Assembly: GCA_964409985.1 (NCBI GenBank)
Contig: CAYPEZ010000010.1
Location: 1 to 23,714, forward strand
Direction of reading: 5' to 3'
DNA length: 23,714 nucleotides
Origin: CAYPEZ01 sp964409985
GTDB lineage: Bacteria; Patescibacteriota; Minisyncoccia; Phycocordibacterales; UBA6899
The translations under genes were made by a program, and so were the position numbers. Each line of letters starts with the position of its first letter. The first letter of the stretch is position 1. Positions 6,452 to 13,791 of the stretch are shown piece by piece. Below the pieces are notes generated by a model. That model was not told where the DNA came from and made no database searches. It saw only the letters and a list, made by a program, of their open reading frames with translations.

Positions 6452-7470
6452 TGTCCGGAGAACCACGTCCGCCAGTAATCGTCATTAGTGATCCGAAAGA
6501 TCGGTTTAGCTCAGGAGAGAAGAAAGCTCGTCGGGGGATCTTTGAGTGGACCGTACTTTTTGGATTACTGATAGGGGTACTTTCATGGTTGTTGCTTCGT
6601 CCTGGAATAGGGCTCACGAAGAATGTCGTTGTTACGTACGAAGAGGGAACCCCACTCGGACTCTTTTTGGATGATCTCAAAGAACAAGGAATTATTCGCT
6701 CAGTTCTTGCGACACGTGTGTTTGTCCACGTCTATGGTTCTCAAGAACATGTTCCTGCTGGGGAGTATTTTTTTTCTGAAGGATTATGGGCTCCATCTAT
6801 CGCAAAACAGCTTGCAAAAGGAGACCACCGAATTCCAGTGATGAAAATTACTATCCCTGAAGGGCTCACAAACAAAGAAATTGCCGAAATTTTAAAATCG
6901 AAGCTTCCCGCATTCGATACTGAGAAGTTCTTAACATCTGCCGCAGAAAAAGAGGGGTCACTATTTCCAAATACGTATGATGTGTTCGCAACTGCCAAGC
7001 CAGAAGATATTGTCGACATGCTTCATGAAGAATACATAACACAGGTCGCAACTCTCCAAGAAGACCTCCGTCGTTCAGGGAAAAGCGAACAGGATATGGT
7101 CACCATGGCGTCTATCCTTGAAGGGGAAGTTCGGACTGAAGAGGATCGCCGTCTTGTGTCAGGGATTCTTTGGAAGCGGATTGAAAAAGGAATGTATCTT
7201 CAGGTCGATGCGACGTTTTCGTATTTAATCGGAAAAGGGTCCGCAGAATTGACGATGACCGATCTCTCCCTCGACTCTCCATACAATACGTATAGACACA
7301 AAGGATTGCCTCCTGGGCCAATTAATAATCCCGGTCTTGATGCTATGCGAGCCGCAATTAATCCTGAAGCTTCTCCGTATTATTTTTACTTGTCAGATAA
7401 AGACGGAAATACACACTACGCGAAGACATTTGACGAGCATAAGGATAATAAGGCAAAGTATCTCAAATGA
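6448..7470 (+). CDS. mltG: Endolytic murein transglycosylase, MltG/YceG family
   Basis: A membrane-anchored lytic transglycosylase that cuts nascent peptidoglycan strands and helps set glycan length. It is 340 residues with a cytoplasmic N terminus and one transmembrane helix at about 34-51. A LysM-like region (about 59-145) is followed by the YceG catalytic fold. Family motifs are MASILEGEV at 220-228, containing the expected catalytic Glu, QVDATFSYLIG at 252-262, and SPYNTYRHKGLPPGPINNPG at 277-296, then YYFYLSDKDGNTHYAKTFDEH near the end. The ATG overlaps the previous stop and its own TGA overlaps the murC start, each by 4 nt, which suggests translational coupling with murC, a fellow peptidoglycan gene. 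Confidence 0.94.
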   Translation: MMSGEPRPPVIVISDPKDRFSSGEKKARRGIFEWTVLFGLLIGVLSWLLLRPGIGLTKNVVVTYEEGTPLGLFLDDLKEQGIIRSVLATRVFVHVYGSQEHVPAGEYFFSEGLWAPSIAKQLAKGDHRIPVMKITIPEGLTNKEIAEILKSKLPAFDTEKFLTSAAEKEGSLFPNTYDVFATAKPEDIVDMLHEEYITQVATLQEDLRRSGKSEQDMVTMASILEGEVRTEEDRRLVSGILWKRIEKGMYLQVDATFSYLIGKGSAELTMTDLSLDSPYNTYRHKGLPPGPINNPGLDAMRAAINPEASPYYFYLSDKDGNTHYAKTFDEHKDNKAKYLK

Positions 7471-8831
7471 GTACGCGCCCACATCTTCATGCATTAGGAA
7501 TTGCTGGAATAGGAGTATCTGCTCTTGCGCGTCACTATGCGCATGAAGGGTGGGTTGTGAGTGGGTGTGATCTTTCTTCGCCTCCCGTCATTGATGGTGC
7601 GCACATCAAGATTGGCCATAGCGAAGGTCATATTGACGAATGTTCTCCATCGCTTGTTGTGTATTCTCCAGCACTTTCTTCTGATCACCCAGAATTGCTC
7701 CGTGCTCGGGCTTTGCACATTCCAACATTGTCCTACCCAGAAGCGCTAGGACATATTGCAAAAAATCGGGAAACGATCGCTGTGTCTGGTACACATGGAA
7801 AATCAACCACTACTGCGCTTCTGACTTCCATGTTTGAAGAGGGAGGAAAAGACCCATTGGCCATTGTGGGCGCACGTGTCTCTGTGCCTGGGTTTGAGGA
7901 AAATTATCGCAGTGGAGAAGGTCCATTTATTGTCGAAGGGTGTGAGTATCGTCGCGGGATGCTCCACATTCATCCGTCCTGTACGATTATTACAAATATC
8001 GAAGCCGATCACCTAGACTATTACAAAGGAATAGAAGATATCCAGGACGCCTTCTCCTCTTACGTTGGAGCCCTTCCTACTACGGGATACTGTGTGTGGA
8101 ACAAAGAGGATTCTGGATCTGCGCACATTCCATCGAAAACAAAAGCTCGCACGTGCTCTTTTGGAATACATGAAGGAGATCTTCATGTTGAGCATCTTGT
8201 GACTTCAGAAGAGGGGATGACAGCTGATGTCATTTTCCGTGGAGAGAAACTAGGAGCCATACGATCACCTCTTTCGGGGGCGTTTAACATGCAGAATATT
8301 CTTGCAGCAATGGCAATGGCGCTTTGTCACAATGTCCCTTTCGAAGCGATCTCACGAGCCATCTCGTCATTTCAAGGAATTGGGAGACGATTTGAACTTC
8401 TTGGTGAGGTTGAAGGGGTTCCAGTGTACTCTGACTACGCACACCACCCGACAGCGTTATATGCATTAGCACATGCTACCGAAGAAAAATTTGGAAAAGG
8501 AAATACATTGATCATCTTTCAACCACACCAGATTGACCGAACAAAAAAACTTTCAAAAGAATTTATTGATGTATTTCGCAATATCTCACATCTTTGTGTG
8601 ACAGAAATATATTTTGTTGCTGGTCGAGAGCACGCAGGATCGTTTAGTGTCGCAGAACTGGTTGAAAAGGCAAACATAGGACGCACGGAGCCTATCCGTT
8701 TTTTCAAAAGTCTTGATGAAGTGTCATCGGTGGTGGCTCAGGAGATTCATCGATATACAGCGGTGTGTTTTGCTGGGGCGGGGGATATTGATCGATTCGC
8801 ACGTCATGTTGTAGTAAAACACCCTCTATGA
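7467..8831 (+). CDS. murC: UDP-N-acetylmuramate--L-alanine ligase
   Basis: Cytoplasmic Mur ligase that adds L-alanine to UDP-MurNAc with ATP, the first amino acid step of the peptidoglycan stem. It is 454 residues, a normal length. The N-terminal Rossmann-like domain shows GIAGIGVSALA (11-21); the ATP-binding P-loop is GTHGKSTTT (108-116); the central domain has TNIEADHLDYY (176-186); the C-terminal domain has DYAHHPT (323-329), typical of MurC among Mur ligases, and FQPHQIDRT (351-359). Overlaps of 4 nt on both sides (mltG before, exonuclease after) place it in a coupled operon. Confidence 0.96.
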   Translation: MSTRPHLHALGIAGIGVSALARHYAHEGWVVSGCDLSSPPVIDGAHIKIGHSEGHIDECSPSLVVYSPALSSDHPELLRARALHIPTLSYPEALGHIAKNRETIAVSGTHGKSTTTALLTSMFEEGGKDPLAIVGARVSVPGFEENYRSGEGPFIVEGCEYRRGMLHIHPSCTIITNIEADHLDYYKGIEDIQDAFSSYVGALPTTGYCVWNKEDSGSAHIPSKTKARTCSFGIHEGDLHVEHLVTSEEGMTADVIFRGEKLGAIRSPLSGAFNMQNILAAMAMALCHNVPFEAISRAISSFQGIGRRFELLGEVEGVPVYSDYAHHPTALYALAHATEEKFGKGNTLIIFQPHQIDRTKKLSKEFIDVFRNISHLCVTEIYFVAGREHAGSFSVAELVEKANIGRTEPIRFFKSLDEVSSVVAQEIHRYTAVCFAGAGDIDRFARHVVVKHPL

Positions 8832-9397
8832 AAACACTCCCTTTTGTCTTTATCGATCTTGAAACAACAGGAATTTCTCCACTCAAACACGAAATCCTCG
8901 AGATAGGGCTCGTGCGAGCTGAGCAAACTGGAGATGCGACATGTCCTCTCCGGGAAATAAAACGTCTTGCTTTGAAGATTAGTCCGGAACATATAGAAAA
9001 TGCAGACCCAAAAGCACTTCAAATTAATCACTATGATCCTAAGGCGTGGGAAGGAGCTATGGTGTTTAAGGACGCTGCCCCAATGCTTGAAGAAGAACTC
9101 AAAGGCCACATCCTTGTGGCACAGAATGTGACCTTTGATGTGAGTTTTTTGGAGCGTGCATATGAGCGGATAGGAAAATCTCTCAATGCTCTGGTGTATT
9201 ATCACAAACTTGATTTGGCATCGCTTGCCATGGGTACAAAATATTGGGACCCATCGTACAAACGCTTTACGCTGAATGAGCTTGCTGAACGAACAGGTGT
9301 TGTAAATACACATGCGCATTCCGCTCTTGCTGACGCTGTTGCAACATTCGAGATTGCGAATATGCTTCTCAAACGTGAATTGAATGAAGGAACATAG
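8828..9397 (+). CDS. DEDDh 3'-5' exonuclease, DnaQ/epsilon-like
   Basis: A 189-residue single-domain exonuclease of the DnaQ superfamily. All catalytic residues are visible: D10 and E12 in FIDLETTG (ExoI), D104 in NVTFDVSFL (ExoII), and H164 and D169 in HSALADA (ExoIII, the DEDDh form). No polymerase or GIY-YIG domain is attached. It could proofread with DNA polymerase III, act as a repair nuclease or trim RNA; the sequence does not decide between these. Start overlaps the murC stop by 4 nt and its 3' end overlaps mnmA by 14 nt. Confidence 0.9.
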   Translation: MKTLPFVFIDLETTGISPLKHEILEIGLVRAEQTGDATCPLREIKRLALKISPEHIENADPKALQINHYDPKAWEGAMVFKDAAPMLEEELKGHILVAQNVTFDVSFLERAYERIGKSLNALVYYHKLDLASLAMGTKYWDPSYKRFTLNELAERTGVVNTHAHSALADAVATFEIANMLLKRELNEGT

Positions 9398-10505
9398 AAA
9401 AAAAATATATGTTGGAATGTCGGGGGGTGTAGACTCCTCGGTTTCGGCGTACCTACTGAAAAAAGCAGGGCATGATGTTGTTGGTGTGTTTATGAAGGTC
9501 TGGGAAGCTCCGTTTTTACCTTGCACATGGCGCGAAGAGAGAAGAGACGCAGAGCGCGTTGCGGCTCATCTGGGTATTCCATTGATTACGCTCGATCTTG
9601 CTGACGTGTATAAAAAAGATGTTGTTGATGCTTTTGTTTCTTCATACAAAAAAGGTGAAACCCCAAATCCAGATGTGCTCTGCAACAGAGAAGTAAAGTT
9701 TGGCGCCTTTTTTGATTTTGCGATAGAGCAGGGAGCCGACGCTATTGCAACTGGGCATTATGCGAGAGTAGAGCATACATCGTCGGGGGCAAGACTCTTG
9801 CGTGCTCGAGATCAAGAAAAAGATCAAACATATTTTTTGTGGACAATCAAACAACACGTGCTCCAGAACACCTTCTTTCCCATTGGGCATCTCAAAAAGT
9901 CTGAAGTACGCGATATTGCAAATCGTGCTGGTATCCCCACAGCCATGAAAAAAGATAGCCAGGGTATTTGTTTCCTTGGACATGTTGATATGGCCACATT
10001 TTTGCGCGAGTTTCTTCAGGTGACACCCGGTGATGTCGAAGATGAATCGGGAAAGGTTATTGGGACACATGATGGGACTGCGCTCTATACACTTGGGGAA
10101 CGTCACGGATTTCGAGTCTCACCTCAGTTCACGGAGAGTCAGGCACTGTTTGTTGTTCGAAAAGATGTCGAGCGGAACGTGCTCGTCGTTGCTCCAAGAC
10201 AATCTGCCACACGATTTGTGAACCAAGTCCGTCTTCGAGAAGTCCACCTCATTTCTGGCAAAGATTTCACTGCTGAGTGCAGGAGAGGAGATATTTCTGC
10301 CTCGCTTCGATATCACCAACACGATATTTCTGTCCATCTAAAGGGCGAGTCAGGGGAGCTTGTGCTAGAGAAGCCGGTTGAGGCAATTGCACCAGGCCAG
10401 TCCATGGTGTTATACCGAAAAGAAGAGTGTCTGGGCGGAGGGGTTGTTGAAGAGTCGTCTATGACGACGAACAAAGATAGTGTTGTACCCATGGAAAAAC
10501 TTTGA
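9384..10505 (+). CDS. mnmA: tRNA-uridine 2-sulfurtransferase MnmA (TrmU)
   Basis: Thiolates U34 at the wobble position of tRNA Lys, Glu and Gln, using ATP and a persulfide sulfur carrier. The 373-residue length is normal. The PP-loop SGGVDSS is at 13-19; the two catalytic cysteines are C100 in VLCNREVKFG and C196 in SQGICFLG; GHYAR at 124-128 is also typical. The C-terminal beta-barrel domain is present, ending with AIAPGQSMVLYR..ECLGGG. A tail of about 24 residues follows (EESSMTTNKDSVVPMEKL at the very end), which is unusual and may be disordered. Start ATG 9384 lies inside the exonuclease gene; last gene of the 5111-10505 run. Confidence 0.96.
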   Translation: MKEHRKKIYVGMSGGVDSSVSAYLLKKAGHDVVGVFMKVWEAPFLPCTWREERRDAERVAAHLGIPLITLDLADVYKKDVVDAFVSSYKKGETPNPDVLCNREVKFGAFFDFAIEQGADAIATGHYARVEHTSSGARLLRARDQEKDQTYFLWTIKQHVLQNTFFPIGHLKKSEVRDIANRAGIPTAMKKDSQGICFLGHVDMATFLREFLQVTPGDVEDESGKVIGTHDGTALYTLGERHGFRVSPQFTESQALFVVRKDVERNVLVVAPRQSATRFVNQVRLREVHLISGKDFTAECRRGDISASLRYHQHDISVHLKGESGELVLEKPVEAIAPGQSMVLYRKEECLGGGVVEESSMTTNKDSVVPMEKL

Positions 10506-10513
10506 CCTCACGG

Positions 10514-10519
10514 TATACT
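10514..10519 (+). promoter_or_regulatory. -10-like TATACT, 7 nt before the FKBP start codon
   Basis: TATACT at 10514-10519 lies in the 21-bp gap after mnmA and ends 7 nt before ATG 10527. No Shine-Dalgarno and no clear -35 are present. Predicts a leaderless transcript. Confidence 0.5.
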
Positions 10520-10526
10520 AGTTGTC

Positions 10527-10988
10527 ATGGCAGGCATGCGTTTCATCACAATATTGTCGATCACTGCGATCATTCTCTTGTGTGGAACCCTCTTTGCTCT
10601 TATTGGTCTATCCACACCTAACGAGGAACGTCCTCAATCAGTATCAACATCTATGCAGCCACAAAAAAGCGAACTAAACATCGAAGTCTTACAAGAAGGA
10701 ACTGGTGTTCAAATAACCAATGGCCAAACTGCCTTTGTGTATTACATAGGTTCTCTCGATGACGGGAAAATTTTCGATCAAAATCAAACCGGTCCTGGCT
10801 TCTCTTTTCCACTTGGAGCAGGTAGGGTCATCCAAGGGTGGGATGTTGGGGTCTTGGGGATGAAGGTTGGAGAAAAACGACGCCTGACGATACCTCCCAG
10901 TCTTGGATATGGAGCAGGAGGTTACCCAGGCGTGATCCCCCCAAATGCAACGCTACATTTTGATGTTGAGCTAAAAGCGATAGAGTAG
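10527..10988 (+). CDS. Membrane-anchored FKBP-type peptidyl-prolyl isomerase
   Basis: A 153-residue protein with an N-terminal anchor helix (about 6-28), a polar linker (30-50) and one FKBP domain (51-153), so it should act outside the membrane on folding of exported proteins. Residues matching the FKBP12 active-site set are visible: Y73, F83-D84, F94, V101-I102, W105, Y128, I137 and F145; the run FPLGAGRVIQGWDVGVLGMK is canonical. The usual Arg after the FD pair appears to be replaced. It starts a new unit with its own -10-like site and is followed after 6 nt by another anchored extracytoplasmic protein. Confidence 0.93.
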   Translation: MAGMRFITILSITAIILLCGTLFALIGLSTPNEERPQSVSTSMQPQKSELNIEVLQEGTGVQITNGQTAFVYYIGSLDDGKIFDQNQTGPGFSFPLGAGRVIQGWDVGVLGMKVGEKRRLTIPPSLGYGAGGYPGVIPPNATLHFDVELKAIE

Positions 10989-10994
10989 ATATCT

Positions 10995-11453
10995 ATGGGA
11001 GTTCGCATTGCTATCCTAACAGTGATTTTTGTTCTCTTTGCTCTGGCAATGTTCCAAACAGGAATTTTTCTACCCTCCTCTCATTCTCCAGCGCAATCAT
11101 TAAGTTCAAATAACAATATTGCCGCGGCGCATGCATGGAAAGACGGGGTTCATCAATACACCGGAACGTTCATTCTTCCTCATTCATGTTTTCGGGTAAA
11201 GCAATCAGGGGAATATAAAGATAATCACAACATCATTTCATTTCAGGTTGAAGATGTGATTGAAACAGAAAAGACGTGTACAAAAATCAAGACTCGATTT
11301 CCATTTCTTGTGATTGTAGAATCTCCTGAGCATACGCCAGTAACATTCCTTTTAAATGGAGAAGAAGTCCCGTCAAAAATTCGCTCTGTTGCATGGGGAA
11401 GTGCTGCGGGAACAATGATTGATTCTGAAGTGAGCATGCCAAATATTCGCTGA
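10995..11453 (+). CDS. Anchored extracytoplasmic protein with two cysteines, unknown function
   Basis: A 152-residue protein I do not recognise with confidence. A hydrophobic N-terminal segment (5-25) acts as signal or anchor, followed by a low-complexity Ser/Asn linker (30-45) and a compact domain likely rich in beta strands (50-152). The domain has two cysteines, C65 in LPHSCFRV and C95 in EKTCTKI, which could form a disulfide outside the cell. The pattern YTGTFxLPxSCF recalls small secreted domains with a TPC motif near the start, but this is only a resemblance. It follows the FKBP gene by 6 nt, so the two are probably co-transcribed; the isomerase might assist this or similar proteins. 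Confidence 0.7.
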   Translation: MGVRIAILTVIFVLFALAMFQTGIFLPSSHSPAQSLSSNNNIAAAHAWKDGVHQYTGTFILPHSCFRVKQSGEYKDNHNIISFQVEDVIETEKTCTKIKTRFPFLVIVESPEHTPVTFLLNGEEVPSKIRSVAWGSAAGTMIDSEVSMPNIR

Positions 11454-11466
11454 TAAGAACTACACT

Positions 11467-12291
11467 ATGATTGATATTGTTAAAGAAGATGGAACAACAG
11501 AACCGTTTGATGAAGAAAAACTCCTTCGTTCTTTGTTCGCTGCAGGAGCCCCAGAAACTCTATCTCAAGACATTTTACGACATGTCTCTGGGGATTTGCG
11601 TGAAGGAATGAAAACTGATGACATTTATGCTCATGCCTTCAATATTTTGCGAAAAGAATATCGTCCCGCAGCTGCGCAATACAGTCTTAAGCGAGCGATT
11701 ATGGAGCTTGGTCCAAGTGGTTTTCCATTCGAGCGTTTTATTGCACGAATATTGGAAACACAAGGGTATAAAACCCAGGTTGGTGTCATTGTGAGAGGAA
11801 AGTGTGTGGAACACGAAGTCGACGTCGTTGCAGAAAAGGAAGGGGAGCGTATTCTCATTGAAGCAAAATATCACAACCAAAATGGGACTAAGACAGACGT
11901 GAAAGTCGCTCTGTATGTGGACGCACGTATGCGAGATATTATCGCTGCGCAAGAAGCTCAGGGTGATGAGCGATACCATCGGTCTTGGCTTATTACAAAC
12001 ACGAGTTTTACCAGTAATGCTGTCGCATATGGGAAATGTGCGGGGCTGATGATGACCGGATGGAATCATCCAAAAAGCCACACACTCCAGGATCTCATTC
12101 AAGGATCACGCGTGCATCCTGTCACGTGCCTTACAACGCTTGCCCCAGAACATAAGCGCGCACTCCTTGATCAAGGTGCTGTTCTTTGTAAAGACATTCT
12201 TTCTCGTGTTGATCTCTTGAAGTCATTGGGAGTATCAGAAAAACATATCAACGAAATTCTCGAAGAAGGTCAGGCACTCTGTACTCCATAG
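11467..12291 (+). CDS. ATP-cone domain fused to a PD-(D/E)xK nuclease-like domain
   Basis: A 274-residue soluble protein with two recognisable parts. Residues 1-84 form an ATP-cone (IVKEDGTTEPFDEEKLLRSL, then IYAHAFNIL and YSLKRAIMELGPSGFPFE), the nucleotide-sensing module of NrdR and class I and III ribonucleotide reductases. Residues 86-200 look like a restriction-endonuclease (Mrr-like) core: FERFIARILETQGY, acidic D119 in HEVDVV, then IEAKYHN with E132 and K134 in the E-x-K position. The C-terminal 50 residues are helical (SLGVSEKHINEILEEG) and resemble a DNA-binding hairpin. This suggests a nuclease controlled by ATP or dATP, with a role in repair or defence; that function is inferred. 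It lacks the zinc ribbon of NrdR. A weak -10-like GATAAG lies 9 nt before the ATG. Confidence 0.82.
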   Translation: MIDIVKEDGTTEPFDEEKLLRSLFAAGAPETLSQDILRHVSGDLREGMKTDDIYAHAFNILRKEYRPAAAQYSLKRAIMELGPSGFPFERFIARILETQGYKTQVGVIVRGKCVEHEVDVVAEKEGERILIEAKYHNQNGTKTDVKVALYVDARMRDIIAAQEAQGDERYHRSWLITNTSFTSNAVAYGKCAGLMMTGWNHPKSHTLQDLIQGSRVHPVTCLTTLAPEHKRALLDQGAVLCKDILSRVDLLKSLGVSEKHINEILEEGQALCTP

Positions 12292-12320
12292 GGTTTTTCT
12301 CACTCACGTCGAGGATTTTT

Positions 12321-12350
12321 TTGACTGTGTCGAGAAAGTTTCTCTATGGT
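12321..12350 (+). promoter_or_regulatory. Possible promoter TTGACT-18-TATGGT upstream of mgtC
   Basis: TTGACT (12321-12326) and TATGGT (12345-12350) are 18 bp apart in the 100-bp gap before mgtC. It would give a leader of about 35 nt. It competes with the better placed TATAAT at 12377. Confidence 0.35.
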
Positions 12351-12376
12351 GTGCATAACTTTTAGTGATTCCTTTG

Positions 12377-12382
12377 TATAAT
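12377..12382 (+). promoter_or_regulatory. Perfect -10 hexamer TATAAT, 9 nt before the mgtC start codon
   Basis: TATAAT at 12377-12382 ends 9 nt before ATG 12392, with no Shine-Dalgarno and no clear -35. Predicted start at or within about 3 nt of the ATG. Confidence 0.5.
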
Positions 12383-12391
12383 GGTCCTTAT

Positions 12392-12895
12392 ATGGATCCT
12401 TTAACAGTCTCAACGACAGAGATGGTCGTGCGTCTGGTGGTGAGTATGGTGCTCGGCGCATTTGTTGGCGCCCAACGGTCTCACATCGGAAAGACAGCAG
12501 GAATGCGTACATACGCATTAGTTGCAGTCGGTTCTGCGCTTTTTACACTTATTTCAACAACGTTTGCTTTTCGTTATGTTCAGCTCTTCCAGTTTGATCC
12601 GCTTCGAGTTGCGTCACAAATTCTTGTTGGCATCGGATTCCTTGGAGCAGGAGTAATATTTGTGCAGCGTCACGTTGTGACGGGTCTCACTACTGCCGCA
12701 GGATTGTGGGTGGTAGCAGGTATTGGGATGGCCTCAGGTCTTGGGATGTTTTCTCTTGCTGTTGCGGTGACCATTATCACACTAATCATTTTTACGTTCC
12801 TCTGGTACATTGAATCACGATTCATTCGCCAAGGAGAAGATCTTGAGGATGCTCACGCAAAACACTCACATCGTCACCATGAGCTTCAAGACTAG
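12392..12895 (+). CDS. MgtC/SapB family membrane protein
   Basis: A 167-residue inner-membrane protein of the MgtC/SapB family, members of which are linked to growth at low magnesium and to control of membrane ATPase activity. It shows the family run LGAFVGAQR (21-29), GMRTYALVAVGSALF (37-51), ASQILVGIGFLGAGVIF (74-90) and GLTTAAGLWVVAGIG (98-112), and four to five transmembrane helices. The C-terminal tail (145-167) is short, acidic and His-rich (HAKHSHRHHELQD), lacking the ACT-like domain of longer MgtC. A GTG at 12365 would lengthen it by nine residues, but the -10 site lies in that segment, so ATG 12392 is preferred. Its 3' end overlaps galU by 17 nt. Confidence 0.9.
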   Translation: MDPLTVSTTEMVVRLVVSMVLGAFVGAQRSHIGKTAGMRTYALVAVGSALFTLISTTFAFRYVQLFQFDPLRVASQILVGIGFLGAGVIFVQRHVVTGLTTAAGLWVVAGIGMASGLGMFSLAVAVTIITLIIFTFLWYIESRFIRQGEDLEDAHAKHSHRHHELQD

Positions 12896-13754
12896 GAAAA
12901 TTCGGAAAGCAGTTATTGCTGTTGCCGGAAGTGGTACGCGTTTTCTCCCCGCAACAAAAGCGTTGCCTAAAGAAATGCTTCCTATTGTTGATAAGCCGAT
13001 CATTCAATATGTTGTCGAGGAAATGGTACTCTCGGGTATCACGGATATCATTCTTGTGACCAAATGGGACAAGAAAGCTCTCGAAGACCATTTCGATCGT
13101 TCCCTCGAGCTTGAGGAATCACTGATGAAGTCAGGGAAGAAACACGTTGCAGAACAAATCCGAGAGCTCTCAATGATGGCAAACTTTATTTATGTAAGAC
13201 AAAAAGGTCCATATGGGAATGGGACCCCTGTGTTGTCTGCAGCAAGTATTGTGGAAGATGAGCCGTTCGTTTTTGCGTGGGGAGATGATCTTGTACAAAC
13301 AAAGGTTCCATTCACAAAACGTCTTATTCGCGATTACGAAGAGCATGGGGCTCCGGTGATTGGAGTCCAAGAAGTTCCACTCGATCAGGTCGAAAAATAC
13401 GGTATCGTAAAACTAATTCCGGGAACCCAAGACATGCTCGATGTAGTCGAAAAGCCTAAGCGCACCGAGACACCTTCTCGTCTTGCACAATTTGGTCGAA
13501 TGATTCTCACTCCAGAAATTGTCTCAGAGCTTCGCTCGACTCCTCTTGGAAAGAGCAATGAGTTATGGATAACCGACGCGATTAAGAGTTATGTCGGAAA
13601 AGGGAATCAGTTCCGTGTCGTCCCTGTTGAGGATGGGCAATGGCTTACCACTGGAGACCCGCTCAATTATTTGCGCGCAATGATTTCGTATGCGCTTGAA
13701 CGTGAGGATATTGGGCCAGCATTTTCGGCTTATCTCAAAGGACTCTCGCTCTAG
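12879..13754 (+). CDS. galU: UTP--glucose-1-phosphate uridylyltransferase
   Basis: Makes UDP-glucose from UTP and glucose-1-phosphate for surface glycans. It is 291 residues from the chosen ATG, normal for GalU. The nucleotide-binding signature is AGSGTRFLPATKALPKEMLP at 16-35; further motifs are DKPIIQYVVEEM (38-49), FVFAWGDDLV and the C-terminal WLTTGDPLNYLRA. The ORF extends 23 codons further upstream inside mgtC, but homologues begin close to the KAVIAVAG strand, which favours ATG 12879. The overlap with mgtC suggests translational coupling. Confidence 0.93.
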   Translation: MSFKTRKIRKAVIAVAGSGTRFLPATKALPKEMLPIVDKPIIQYVVEEMVLSGITDIILVTKWDKKALEDHFDRSLELEESLMKSGKKHVAEQIRELSMMANFIYVRQKGPYGNGTPVLSAASIVEDEPFVFAWGDDLVQTKVPFTKRLIRDYEEHGAPVIGVQEVPLDQVEKYGIVKLIPGTQDMLDVVEKPKRTETPSRLAQFGRMILTPEIVSELRSTPLGKSNELWITDAIKSYVGKGNQFRVVPVEDGQWLTTGDPLNYLRAMISYALEREDIGPAFSAYLKGLSL

Positions 13755-13768
13755 CGTGTTCTCCTCTG

Positions 13769-13774
13769 TATACT
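13769..13774 (+). promoter_or_regulatory. -10-like TATACT upstream of the PLD gene
   Basis: TATACT ends 17 nt before ATG 13792, so the mRNA would have a leader of roughly 10 nt without a proper Shine-Dalgarno. No clear -35. Confidence 0.4.
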
Positions 13775-13791
13775 TAATAGGGTAGGACACC

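Noticed and set aside
12365..12391. GTG start for mgtC
   Set aside because: It would place TATAAT inside the coding sequence, and the nine extra residues are not typical of the family.
12810..12878. Longer galU N terminus inside mgtC
   Set aside because: Twenty-three extra residues have no match to the GalU fold start and lie wholly within the mgtC coding sequence.
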